Shown in pieces: positions 48,481-61,200 of a stretch of DNA of 64,000 bases. Under the pieces are notes generated by a model, which was not told where the DNA came from, ran no database searches, and worked only from the letters and a program-made list of their open reading frames with translations. The DNA is from Protula sp. h YS-2021. Lineage: Eukaryota; Annelida; Polychaeta; Sabellida; Serpulidae. The position numbers and the translations under genes are program-made. The stretch is taken from the NCBI GenBank assembly GCA_949752745.1, contig OX457033.1, positions 18,019,907 through 18,083,906 on the forward strand, given 5' to 3'. Within the stretch, counting starts at the first letter, position 1. Every line of letters begins with the position of its first letter.

Positions 48481-51414
48481 CTAAAACTCCTGTAAAAGTC
48501 TCTGATCGGCTTGCTCGTCAAACATTGGACTGCAGTATAGATCTTCTAAATAACGTAGGTCCTTCCCAATATGCACTTTTCCTTGCTTATTAGAGGCACT
48601 TTTTGCATTGTTTTTCTGAACTTCCACAGGAGAAGCCCACATGAGATTGTTTCTCCAGTCCTCAGACTGACCTTTTCCCTCTACATCCACACACGAAGTG
48701 TCCATATGTTCGGAGTTGCCTGTTTCAACAACAGGCGCCCACATCATGTCATCTCTCCAATCAGCGCTTCTTGCGCCATCGGTTTCCCCCAAATCCCTCG
48801 ACGAGGCCCACATTAGTTGGTGTTTTTCCAAATCCACTTCCTGAGTGTGACGCTCGCTCCAGCAATAAACCTCGTTGAGCCAGCGTATGTCGCATGCATG
48901 GTGCATGCGTGGTCTCTCTGTTCCTTTCACAGCTGCGTATGTGGAAGCTCTCCTTCTACTTTGATTAGAATGCTTTGAAAACGACGTTGTGTTATACCCG
49001 TTGTTGATTTTAGAAACTCCAGCCCCGAGTCGTGCAGTTTTTTTATGCGCTCGTTCAGACTCAAGCACCTGGTCGTACGAGATCGCCTCTTGTAACCGAC
49101 TGCTTCCTCCCAATGTGTTCAGTAATGCGAGGCTTATTTTGGGGACTTCAGTCCTTGGAGCGTCGCTGATAACGTTATGGTTGCATAGTTCTTGAAGTAA
49201 GGCAGAGCAAAAATGTGTGACGTCATTGTTGTCATGGTAACCATTCACAGAGAACTGCAATTCTGTAAAGAAATTACATAATAATAACATAAAATTGAAG
49301 CACAGCAACTCTGAGGGATAGAAAATTTAACAAATTTATTTATCCCTGCCCCCCCCTCCAATTAACACCCCTGCTCCGTACCGTCCTTCAGTTTGTTTGT
49401 TTGTTTTTTTTTTAGTCTAATAACAAAATGGGAGAGAAATCAAACAGTGCTTCTTTTATTTTTGGCAATTCCTGACATTCAGGCTATACCCCCAATGTAC
49501 GCAATACTTTAAAATATAGCATATTTTTGCAGTACCGGATTTGCCTGTTTCCAAAATTAAAATAACGTAAAAATTTTAATTTCAGAGCAAATGCAGCACA
49601 TTTTTTAAAACTATTTTACACAGTCAAAACTCAAACTTGTGTTTAAAAAAAACTGCTGGGTTCTCAGGAAAGTGAGTCAAAAAAGAAAAGTGTGACTCTG
49701 TTGGGTCCAGAAAACTAGGTTGGCTCCGAAAAAGTGAGTCATTTCGTAAAAAAAAAAGCCCAGAAAATGGACAAAAACCCCGCCAATGCGAACCCTGAAA
49801 CTCTTTTAAAAATCAAACCAACCTGTCTCACCAGCACTATTTTTCCGCAGAGCCACGAGGAAGCCTCGTTCTTGGAGCAGTCGCTGGATGGCTTGGGCAG
49901 TGGCACCCTCTAGCGGGACACAGAGCATGCCTTGGCGCTCCTGCACACCTACACGGGCGCTCTCTAGCTGTAGTCTCAGGCTCGTACTGTGCAGCGTGGC
50001 CGTGTAGAAATTACGTCTGGCGTCACCCAGGCAGCGCATCGCCTGAAACGTACGGTTCATGAATTGTGAAATCCTTTACTTTTTTCTGCCTCCCCCGCTT
50101 ATTTTCTTTTATTTATTTATTATCACATATATATTTTTTGAAATTGCAAAATTGTAAAATTACTGCCCACCGCCCCCACCCCCACTCCCCGTTCCGCAAG
50201 CACAACTTATCAACATCAATATTGAGACTTCACTACAGCAACGCATTCAAGGGGGAAAGGGTGCGTCCAGCGCGCACCCCCTTTTCCCCACCAAATACTA
50301 GTAGGATCTTAGCACCCCACTCCCTTTTCTGTGAGGAAGGGGGATTGCTCTGGCAAGTGTAGTGTAATGCTGAAAGCACATGTCTTGCTGCCTAGCTATC
50401 GAAAAAGGAGGAGGCGTTGTGCCCCCCCCCCCTTCCATCTTACGAAAAACCTTCATCCGCCCCTGCTACGTTCTGCTTTATTAAAACGACGAATACCTGT
50501 GTTATTTTCTGCACCAAACTGTAATCTAAGGTCCGACTCTGCTTGTCCATCCACTGACGACACGATTGCACGTATTTACGAGAGCCAGTGACGTAAGACA
50601 CACCGTCATGACCCGTCAGTGGGTTCAGGGTGGCCTGGATGATGGTAGGACGGCGCAGTATCCACGTGGCTTCTTTAGTTTCCCTGTAAAGTACGGCACA
50701 CATTACATGCATCGTGAGAAGAGACAATTTGGTGGCGAGCGACCAATTAAGGACCCATTGCAATGGAGGCGAGCGAAATGGTTGGAGAATTATGCGAAGT
50801 CATTCATTTAAGCTTAGACATTTTTTGAAAATGCTGGGAAGAATCATTATAACCTTTATCCGGAGAAATGCAACGCCCCCTTTCATTAAATATGATGCAA
50901 CTTCGAACCTGTAAATTTCACTAGCTGTGCAAATAGCAAAGATAACAGCCACTGTCTACAGCAGTCGACCACACGTTTAAGAAGCTGGGCGCGCGAGTGG
51001 TGGAACCCGTAGCGGGGGAGTTGGGGAGTGTCACTGGTCGATGGCCCTCTAAGCGTCTTATATGTACGTAAAAAACAGAGAAGGGATGAGAAGAACGCTA
51101 ATTCTCTCCTGCAGCCGTGTGATGAATAAGTGGTGCTACAGTGACGTCAGACATGACATTGTCTTGGTCTTAATCAAAGACAAGTAAGTGTCATGATGAT
51201 ACAGCACGTCTGACAGATGAATGTCATAGTGACATCACACGTCTCACTCGTGCGTGTCACGGTGACATCACATGTCTGACAAGTGACACCACGCGTCTGG
51301 CAACTCACCCGATAATCTGACGGATGAGGCTTAAGCCCTCAGGGTCCAGTAACACAACGGTGGCAAAGTGTCTCTCCACTGTGTAACACAGACCCCTGCC
51401 AAAACACGAAAAGA

Positions 51415-51489
<75 letters not shown>

Positions 51490-51517
51490 CATAATCATAA
51501 TAATAATAATCATAATC

Positions 51518-51549
<32 letters not shown>

Positions 51550-53712
51550 CATAATCATAATCATAATCATAATAATAATAGTGAAACAACAGTATGATGA
51601 AATGTTTAAAACTGCTCAAAAGTCAACAAATCACAGCAAGATTTGACCGGATGTACCTCATATTGCGCACACTTTGCGCGCTGGGTTCGGCCTTGACCAG
51701 AACCAGACTGCGGAAACCAGGGCAATTCTGTTTCGTTTCTTTCAGCTGCTTTTCCACATCTGCGAATAAATATATAGAATTTCCATTCAAAAGAATGTGA
51801 GCAAAATAATTTAGTACCAATTCAAATAGCAAGCCAAATAAATCTACATGTATACGAATTCATCTCGCAAAAAAATTAAAAGCAAAGAATGTCACAGTAT
51901 AAAACTCAGAAGAACATGTTTAAGTGGTAATATAAACACTCGCCCTGGCTGTTTTAACACCCACCCTTAACCTTATTATTTTTTTTAGGATTATATCTTT
52001 ATTAAATCAGTTAAATGCTCAATGAGTACTCTATTATCACTACTTATGTAAAACAGTACAGTGACTAATCTCGATAAGATCTTTATCTGCGCTCATTGTT
52101 TGATTGATCTAAACAAAAGACGCGTTTACAGGTGCCCTTAATTGGTCCATATGCAACAGTGTTACAAAGTAGCGGCTGTATATCGTGTGATATGTGACAC
52201 AAAAGGTATATGTACACTTGACATTTAAAACTAGAACGGTGACTGTTCCTGAGTCAGGGTGACCGCAATTTTACACGTTTGTAGTTAACAGGTCCTCGGG
52301 GTGAGAGAGAGTGGGGGGCACTCAGGTACCAAATGGTTACAGTGGAGTGCTAAATTGGAAATACTGGAGTACTGAAGAAAAATTACCCCCTTTTAACGAA
52401 ATTGGCACTCCGCGCAGACAGGGCCCGACCTTAAAATTAACCCCAATTCTCCGCGTTTTTTTTTCTGTTTCTTTTTTTTTTCTTTTGGAGAGCATATAAC
52501 ATATAATACCACATGTCCTCCCTGGGCAGCAGCTGGCTACCGGCACATACCTCCGTTACTTGAATAACGCATCACGTTTTTCACATCACTCTCCACCATT
52601 GACAACTCCTCAGGTGCATGTACTACATAGCCGTTCCTCAGCATGTGGCGCAACCAACAATTAAATGTGGTCTCAAAACTCTGTGACGTAAGAATGACGT
52701 CATCTGTGCCATGAAGAAACTTCAAACTGTTCTCCACCAAAACTCTATTTTCGACACTTGATTCCGCCGGCAATTGCTCAAGAGTTTGCCCTGAAGTGTT
52801 TCCCACAGTATGGGGAAACGGGTTGCCCTGTTAAAATAAGGCAGAATGCAGTTTTAATCACCACACTACCAAGACTAAAATATATGGTGTGTTGTTAAGT
52901 GGTCGGGAACATCTGGTCTAAAAGCACAATGCGGTTACTCCTTGGACTATAGACAGAAAATACCTTACTCATGAGCGTATTATGGAGACATCTCTTAATT
53001 TCAGGGGCATCACCTGGAAGTGTTTTTTCCCTAAGATTAAAAAGTTAAACCATCGCATTATCTTGTGAATGTATGGCATTTATAAGGCAGGAGCATTGAG
53101 AAAGCCTACCTGAACACCAAAAATGTCATTGGAAGCAAAATCCACAATTGGTTTCGAATACCCTTCCAGCTTAACCCATTTCCCTTCTTTTGTCACGACA
53201 GCTGGTTGTTTTGGAATAACCTTAGATATACTGTTCACTGAAATATGATTGGTCCGTGCACAGCCACGTGACTTGTCGCTGTGGAGACGTCTTAAGCTAC
53301 AGAATTGCTTCAAGAATCTGCAAACGGCTGCAAATTTAGGTCATATATTCAGATATAATTTATATCCGTACCGATCAGACGATTAATTTTTATTTTTAAA
53401 AAATCTCAGCTATCCTTGAGTGCAAAGCCGAATTACTATTATCGGTTTATTATTTTTTTCATGGTAGATAAACTCATAATATTAATAAAGAAGCCGTTAC
53501 CATTAGCTATTATTTGTGAAAGAAATACCAAAAATTTCATTTAAAAGAAATAGTAACTAAAAGCTGTTTTACCAACAGCTAGCTGTGAATAAAAACGCAT
53601 TTTGAAACATAAGGAGGACTGCACATGGCTTTATTTATTTGTTTGTCATTGAAGCAAATGAATTAAATAATTGCAATAACTCACTTTTCATTTGATGCCT
53701 CGATGACGCCAT
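48481..53712 (-). CDS. Uncharacterised 633-aa protein with C-terminal Trp motifs; possibly TOPOVIBL-like
   Basis: Coding exons in transcript order: 53712-53685, 53327-53110, 52827-52551, 51759-51657, 51395-51309, 50683-50497, 50042-49823, 49262-48481 (TAG). All are GT-AG and sum to 634 codons in frame. The first exon is only 28 nt of coding sequence (MASSRHQMK). No enzyme motif is recognised in residues 1-373. The last exon (374-633) is low in predicted structure but carries repeated short motifs: DIRWLNEVYCWSE at 498-510, a related DLRYLEDLYCS at 608-618, and three LMWA/MMWA sites, two of them inside a DW-R-[DN]-[DN] context (541-549, 575-583). The first motif resembles, from memory, the REC114-binding helix at the C-terminus of vertebrate TOPOVIBL (C11orf80), a meiotic Spo11 partner of about 580 aa. 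That identity is an inference. The gene model itself is strong. Confidence 0.85.
49656..49797 (-). mobile_element. Second copy of the CAGGGTTCGCG MITE, one end truncated
   Basis: This is the reverse complement of 12296-12446 with about 85 percent identity by eye. The right end keeps GCGAACCCTG; the left end begins at CTGGGTTCTCAGG and has lost the terminal 15 bp next to a poly-A tract. It lies in the last intron of the 633-aa gene. Confidence 0.8.
51170..51308 (-). repeat. Degenerate tandem repeat beginning at a splice donor of the 633-aa gene
   Basis: Reading the minus strand from the donor GTGAGT at 51308, phrases like CAGACRTGTGATGTCACNNTGACA recur three to four times at about 35-45 bp. 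A second GTGAGACGTG occurs within. Copies are diverged. Confidence 0.6.
51414..51580. repeat. (TAA)n microsatellite
   Basis: Trinucleotide run with TCA interruptions, in an intron of the 633-aa gene. Confidence 0.97.
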
Positions 53713-54114
53713 TGTGTATTTTTGAGTCGCTTTAAATCATACCCAATAACTTAACTTTTGCAAACCGAACCAGTGTTCCTTGCTTCACACATCTGAATAA
53801 AGTAAGCGCCAACCAAGCTCACTATTAATAGAGTACACAGTTTATCTCAAACCCTTATCTTAAATATTGCTCGGACATCAACAGCTAAAGAAGGATGTCT
53901 TGATTAATTAGTTATCAGATTATGATAAATCTATGTGAAATCCTGGACTGGGAATTTGGGTTATCTATTCATGATCAGCATCTCATCATCCAAGCTTCAC
54001 TTCATCAGTCAAGTTCTACACTTTTCCTTATCATATCGCCGCAACAGATAACGTTTTATAATCTTTGTAAGTTAAGTACCATTGTATATTTTTTATGCCC
54101 TGGAGAAATCCTGG

Positions 54115-54115
<1 letters not shown>

Positions 54116-54196
<81 letters not shown>
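54116..54196. repeat. (CT)n microsatellite
   Basis: Uninterrupted CT run of about 80 bp upstream of the 633-aa gene. Confidence 0.97.
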
Positions 54197-54201
<5 letters not shown>

Positions 54202-55590
54202 TTCTTTCTTTTTCATTCTAACCCTCATATGAACCCTAAAGGAAGACAGATTATTAAAAGATTCAAGAATTAAATCAGAATAACATACTAATTAACAGAT
54301 TATAAATAGATGGGGTGAAAGGATTGAGAGCTAAGGATGAGATATGGGGGGGGGCTGGTCTTAAAACAACTTCCGTAGCATCTCCACTGAATTCTCTGAG
54401 GCGTCATTTACGCCTAAGATGCTGTGGTATGGGTCCCAACAAACAGTCAGGTCTTTTCTTTCGTTTTCTTTTTTACAAATTTTTCCGAAAGCTTTACCAT
54501 GTGCATAACTGAAATTTAGGGTATAAATTGTAGTAATTTTCCATAAAGGCGTATAGGCACTGTATAAGTGGAAATTTTCACGAGTTGAAATTTTCGCGAA
54601 TGAGAGCTAACAAAAAAATAAAGACAAAAGAAAAAAAATCAATTCATCACACAAATCTGTATTAAAGGTCTAGCCTCAAAAGGCGCCAGTAGCAATTAAT
54701 TTGTCCGTTCAAAAACAGTGATAAAGATGTTACAGCTTTACCATCAGCACAACGCGGACGCCCCAGTTTTGCTGGGTAATAAGTTGGACAGTGCAGCAAC
54801 TGAACATTTGAAAACATTCGAAATGAGGGCGGTGTTGTCAATTCTGCATTGCTACAGCCAGCGATTTTATTTTATTTTTTATTTATTATTTATTTTGAAA
54901 GTTAACAAAAATTTGCGAAGTATTTACTAGACATTTTTTCTGCCATTTCGCATAAATTTTCGCTGGGATTATTTTTCGCGAATTGGCCGTTCCTTGCGAA
55001 AATTTTGACTTCTGCAGTACACGAATGTACTTTTTGTCATATGGTCAGGTGTTTGCAGGCTAATCTTGTGAGCGATCAGATACCATGTGATAAAACAGGC
55101 CACAAGTGTCACGCACAAATATTCGACTTGCACAGTGATGCGCATGTATAACTGGCATTTTGTCTGTGACGTAACGACTGACGTTATTGTTATGCAGCCT
55201 CGCGAGTCAACTCGGGTCACTAACCAGTACCGGTATGGGGACAATGGTTGTCCTTTTGGCCTGAATATTATAGTGTAGAGGAAAACCTTGTAATTATCAT
55301 TTAAAAACGCTATCAACTACTAATCCTTATATCAGCTAATATTCTATACTGAAAGGCTTGCTTCACTAAGTTCCAAAATCAATTTTTGAGAGTTTGAACA
55401 AGAGTGAAAAAGGCAAAATTTATACCGGGACAAATCCCCCGACTAGCTAACTGACCCCTCTTCTTTTCTGTTATTTTTCGTTGAGAAAGTCCTCTCTTGC
55501 TGAACGCCTGTTTAACAGCATTACACTGTTAACTATACCGTGTTAAGTCTCTGCTTAATAAAACTATGACTAAACTAGAACCGTATTTCG
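54197..55590. other. Intergenic, no supported gene
   Basis: AT-rich with TTTTCGCGAA-like inverted motifs near 54580-54600 and 54955-54985. No coding exon is supported. Confidence 0.45.
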
Positions 55591-55599
55591 CTAGCGAAA

Positions 55600-56109
55600 C
55601 ACTTGACAACACTTAAAACGCACTAGTCGAGAAAAAAAACTCCATAGGTTGATAACTTAGTAGCAACTAAAAATATTAGCAAACAACACAGCTTGAATAC
55701 GTCTTATAAGCCGAGTAATGTTTGGTTTTTGTTGACTTAAGGTTTTATTGACTTATCAGGCATACGCCGTGTTTTCTGTTTACGCAGGGAGAGCTCCACA
55801 AAGCTGAGCAACTGTGTAGTGTTCTGTGCTATGCGTTAAATGCTCCGCATTTACTTGCCAAAAAAAAAAATACACTCTTTTCACGTGGCGTTTTAACAAA
55901 GAAAACGAAATCGAAGACGAAAATAAAAAGTGACATGCACACGTTCAGATCAAGCTCTTCATAAGTCCCAAGTTTCATATAGGGCCCATAGTGTCAGAGA
56001 AGAAGACACAAAAAAAAAAAAAAAATCGGAAAACTGTCAAGAAAAAAAAGGACGAACGGCTGCTCGCACAACTTCAAGTAACCCTTGCAAGGTAACAGCT
56101 TGTCAAGTG
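55600..56109. mobile_element. MITE-like repeat copy 2 with CACTTGACAA ends
   Basis: It shares its length and internal blocks with 43921-44392 in the same orientation, including GGCGTTTTAACAAAGAAAAC and the closing TTGTCAAGTG. Both copies are preceded by CGCTAGCGAAA, so the true left boundary may lie a little further out. Confidence 0.85.
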
Positions 56110-56379
56110 TTAAAATATAACCATTAACTTATTTCTTGAACAGTTGGTTTATTTTGATAGTCTCTGAAACATTTTTCTTTCTCGAATCGCAAACAAACCT
56201 CTTTTTAAGTGCTACTTAGGTCAATCATATTGCAGATAACAGATGCAATTCTAGATAACACATTATCTATCTGCGCAAAATGTTTAGGATGACAGTATCA
56301 GTGGCTTATTGATAAGATCTGTCGTTATCTCGGCGTTACTCACGCGACACAAGTCACAAACATAAGCATACCGAGTAAG

Positions 56380-57085
56380 ATGTTAAGGTCGATTTGAGAT
56401 TGCAAACGCCGACTCGACCAAACAACAACATCAAACCTGGCTGAACTTTGGTTGTGATTGGCCGTGACCAAAGAGCAACCTCTTACTAATGTCCTCGATA
56501 CAAGGTTGAATAGACGTTGCTTTTGGTCGCAAAAAACGCAGCTTTCTCTTGACGTCTAATCAAATCTTTGGTGTAACGTTTAATCGACGTTGGAAAACCG
56601 GCGTTGGACAGACGGCGGACTGGCAACCACAAAACAAACATCTTTGCGTTATCGCTCACCGGAAATATTAACCATGACACGTCACTTTGAAAACAGACCA
56701 AAACGAGGACATAAAATACGAGAATTTAAGAGAGTACAAGTTTTTTTCACCAGCTTTTGAGAAATACTCAAGGAAATCGACTTAATACATATCCTGCGAG
56801 ACCGGATTTTCCAAAGGTGGGGGGGGGCTGTGATGGACAGGTGACCACGGCTGTCAATATGGTGATTCAAGATTAATATTTCCCCCGAAGTCTATACAAC
56901 GCCGCTTTCCCGACGTCTATACATAGACTTCCATTTCTAGCCTATCCGCAACGCTGATTAGACTTCGAATAATCGACATCTATACAACGTCGGAAGGTAT
57001 ACCTTGTTTCGACTTCGATAAACAACCAAAACCCGACGTCTATCCAACGCTCATGCGACGTTGCAATATTTACTGGGACAATAAC
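56380..57085. repeat. Degenerate repeat region with GACGTCTATNCAACG motifs
   Basis: Related words (GACGTCTATACA, GACGTCTATCCAACG, AGTCTATACAACGCC, ATCGACGTTGG) recur in both orientations over 700 bp and end with a GTCCCAG-like complement (TACTGGGAC). It looks like an old palindromic element. Confidence 0.5.
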
Positions 57086-57151
57086 AATTGCACTTCGACA
57101 GTTATTGAGGACGAATGTAGCAATGTTTTATCAGCACACGATCCGTAGACC

Positions 57152-57340
57152 TCACGACTGTTTGGCTCTTCCATTTGCTTCAAAGACATAAGCGTCATTG
57201 TCTTGATGCTGCAGAAATTTTAGAACACCTCCATTCTTGGTGAAGTTAGCAGTATGCTTATAAAATCCAGTCTTGTTTAATTTCATGATGGGATCGAGAC
57301 TGAGGTCGTTTATTAAAAAAATGAGATTCGTGTGCGCCAT
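57152..57340 (-). CDS. Weak candidate single-exon frame, 62 codons
   Basis: A frame starting MAHTNLIFLINDLSLDP and ending NGRAKQS has protein-like composition, rich in charged and aromatic residues, unlike the surrounding AT-rich DNA. No family is recognised, no splice partners are seen, and a G-rich tract lies directly upstream. It may be a remnant of a retrocopied gene or of a transposon. Confidence 0.2.
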   Translation of the reverse strand: MAHTNLIFLINDLSLDPIMKLNKTGFYKHTANFTKNGGVLKFLQHQDNDAYVFEANGRAKQS

Positions 57341-57620
57341 GCAGCAGGGATGCAGTTGGGGTGTAGGGGGTGGGAGGGGTGGGCGCATCGGACAACATGA
57401 CACTGGTTGTTACATATTCCCATCGTACAGACGTCCAAGTTCTGTTCTAACTGAAAGCTGAACAGCCCTAAACACAGACCCAGCCCCATATCTCACATTT
57501 AATGGATTTGTTTATATCTCAGGTATATATTTTAATTTATATTTCGTGCAAAACATTTCCTTTCTTGCAACACAGGACAAGAACTCAAGTAAACAGCAAT
57601 ACGGCTCTTCAGAAAACAAT

Positions 57621-57626
57621 TTTATT
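57621..57626 (-). terminator. Possible polyadenylation signal of the HEAT-repeat gene
   Basis: TTTATT on the plus strand (AATAAA on the minus strand) lies about 580 nt after the stop at 58204. I saw no closer canonical signal, so this is only a candidate. Confidence 0.25.
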
Positions 57627-58203
57627 CAGAAGAAATTAAACACACAAAATGATTTACTATGTTCTTAGATAAACGAAAATGTAATATCACCTATTCTTTG
57701 CTTAAGTCTTCGCAAACGTTTAGTTATTTTTTAAATATATGGTTACATCTTATTTTACCAAGGCAGCCCCAACCCCGTCCCACTCCACTGCAACGCGAAA
57801 ACAAGCAATACATAAAGGAATCATCTTAGCCGATCCATATGGTCCAATGTTTGGTCTGATATTTAAGGAGGTTATTCGAGCAGTCATTGACCCCTTAGTC
57901 ACATGTAAAGATCATTAGATATCACCCAAGATTAACTCTGTCATTTACCATGGATACACACGACTTCTTATATGCTGATTATTGTAAAAGAAATGTCGCT
58001 TCTTTCTTGGATAAGTCTAACATTTGCAATCAACTTTTAAACACAATATGTGTGCGTCATGAATAATGTACCACTATTCCACAACATTTTAGCATTCGCA
58101 TTAGCATATCCAAACAATTGTATTAATTCTCGACTCGTTCATCTAATGTCCATGGTACGCCTTGTTTTCAAATTTACTTGATAGTTTGACTGTCCAGTCT
58201 GAG

Positions 58204-61200
58204 TTACGTTTTCGGTGCAGTTTCCGTCGGTTTGGGCGGAATCTTGACCGGAATTCCCACCGCGTCTGCTGACCTAGCCATAGCCCACGGTGCTACGGAT
58301 CCCCCGGGGACAGGCCCACCTCTCGCAGGGAAGCCACCTGGCGGGATTCCCGGATGTTTACTGGCTCCCGGATGCACTGCACTGGGTCCCACACCAGGAA
58401 AGCCTGGTCCTGGTCCCACTCCAAAATGACCAGGACCAGGTCCCACCCCCACTGGGGGTAAAAGGTTTACGTATCTGCAAATGAAATTCAATAACACATT
58501 TTCTATTAAATATACACACAAAAGTTTGTCTAAGAAAACAAATATTTTCGTTAACAGTGTACTATATCTATTATAATCCTTATAATAGTAATAATAATAA
58601 TAATTATTATTATTTATTAAAGTGGGTGCGAGAATTAAGTTTTGCAGGGGTGTGAGCTGGGAAACAAAACACAGACATTACAAACAATTATCTGATCTTC
58701 CTTGTGTTTAACTCAACGGAATCTTAGAAGGCAGAATTTCATACGAAAATAAGACAACTGCTCTACCTTGGATCATACTGCTCAACACGACCCCGCAGAA
58801 TGTTTGGTCCTAATATAGCACTGAGTTCAGCCAAGCACTGGCTAGCCGCACTGGATGTCAGCTGGTTGTCACAGCCCTGGACACGGCAATGTTTTCGTGA
58901 TGAACCGCATGGCATTAGCATTACAATGTTAAAAATGTCATCTAAATCTATTCATGGTTGATAAAACGTAGATTTTATCACGTGCCATTTTTGTTGGTTT
59001 TTTTTTTTTTTTTTGCTGTTGTTTTTTTTTTTTGACAGACCATAAGCTTTCGGCCGGTCAACGTTTTCTATACACTTTAAAATTAGAGAAATTTCCCCCC
59101 AAAAAATCGATAATGAAGTATCCGATAATCAAACTTACAATTGCATAAAAAATTGGGTCAAAGTACATCTCCAGGTACATCTTAAAGACCTTCTTTCCCA
59201 CGCCGTTACAAATCACCGGTAACTGAAAAGAGCGAACATACATGAGCCAACACACACGAGTCAACATACACGAGCCAACACACACAAGTCAACACACGCG
59301 AGTCAACATACACGGGCCAACATACATTAGTCCACATACACGAACCAAAATACATGAGCCAACATACACGATTTACTGCTACCTTTGGTCCCGTCAAAAT
59401 ATTTTACTGAAAAAAATCTACATTTACTGAAAATCTACTAACCTGTCTTCACTCACAGTTTACATCTTATTTTCAACCTTATCATAGTTTAGGTTTGGTT
59501 TTAATCTCCTTATTTTGCACAATTCTGGCAGCGCAGAGGTATCTAGAACCTCCTGCCTCCCGAAAAAAGTATTATCTTTATGGAACTTCAAATGGCAGAC
59601 TTAAATCTCGACTTACTTGCTTGCACAGAGTTTCTAGGAGGTTCAAATGCTGTGTGTAATGTTTGTGACTAGAGGCTTTGGCTAACAGAGGCAACAGTTT
59701 CGTCACCTCCTTGCTGCAGAAATCGACTTTAGATAATTCAGCCATCAAATGGATACACCTGCAGTGTAAAAGACACAGGCACCGTAACGCCACCATGGTT
59801 GTGAGTGTCCCGAAGGATCAGAGATACTACGCGGGAAGGTCGTTGGGGGGGGGGGGGGGGGGTTGGGAGGGGAGGGAGGGGGCTATCGTAATCTGCTCAG
59901 CTTTTCATTTAGTCAAAAGATGCAATTACACTAATTACACAAACCACATGCAAAAAAAAAAAAAAAAAAAAAAATGCTGTAAGAACTATGCAAGTGTCAC
60001 ACTTTCTCCCATCGAGCAATTTGAAGTTCTCCGCAAACTGATGCTGTCCACTCACCCATCACCAAGCTCCCACGGTTCTGACGGGCGTTTGAACTGGTGG
60101 TCCATGCAGCCGCCACCCCTTTTGCCACGTCCCATTTTGGGCGCCAGCGAGCCACAGCTGTACATCTGTATAAAAGTAAAAAAAGAATATTACAATGGCC
60201 GACTTTCCACCGCCCGGTACGGAACTCCATAACCTCACTTTAGTATTTTTTAACCAATGTTTAGTTGGTTTATATATTTTACTTTTAACTAATTTTTTAT
60301 TTCCACTATTGCGATCTCTCACTTTCATTCTAAACCATGGCTCGATGTATTGTCCGAATGAGCGTCAATTCTTCGCCAACTCACCGGGGTGTTCACGTGA
60401 GTGTCTCAGTGACTTACCGGGATGGTCACGTGAGTGCCTTAGTGACTCACCGGAGTGTTCACGTGAGTGTCTCAATGACTTACCGGGATGTTCACGTGAG
60501 TGCCTCAGTGACTCACCGGGTGTTCACGTGAGTGCCTCAGTGACTCACCGGGTGTTCACGTGAGTGCCTCAGTGACTTACCGGGATGGTCACGTGAGTGT
60601 CTCAGTGACTCACCGGGATGTTCACGTGAATGCCTCAGTGACTTACCAGGATGGTCACGTGAGTGCCTTAGTGACTTACCGGGATGTTCACGTGAGTGCC
60701 TCAGTGACTTACCGGGATGTTAACGTGAGTGCCTCAGTGACTTACCGGGATGTTCACGTGAATGCCTCAGTGACTTACCAGGATGGTCACGTGAGTGCCT
60801 TAGTGACTTACCGAGATGTTCACGTGAGTGCCTCAGTGGCTCACCGGGATGTTCACGCGAGTGCCTCAGTGACTCACCGGGATGTTCACGCGAGTGCCTC
60901 AGTGACTTACCGGGATGTTCACGTGAGTGCCTCAGTGACTTACCGGGACGTTCACGTTGATGCCTCAGTGACTCACCGGGATGGTCACGTGAGTGCCTCA
61001 GTGACTCACCGGGTTGTTCTCGTGAGTGCCTCAGTGACTCACCGGGGTGTTCAGTGAGTGCCTCGGTGACTTACCGGGATGGCCACGTGAGTGCCTCAGT
61101 GACTCACCGGGTTGTTCTCGTGAATGTCCATGTCGTTGTCGCGTAGCTTTTTGACCACGCCGTACGTGGCCTGACCCTTGTCCAGGTGCCCGTACTTCTC

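Noticed and set aside
48481..53712. Reading the 633-aa protein as a degenerate AONS/serine palmitoyltransferase-like PLP enzyme
   Set aside because: Only a short VDFASND phrase resembles that family; no PLP lysine context or other family motif follows.
60560..61057. 165-codon plus-strand frame encoding an 11-residue repeat
   Set aside because: It is the reverse strand of the 33-bp intronic minisatellite; the open frame follows from the unit length being a multiple of three.
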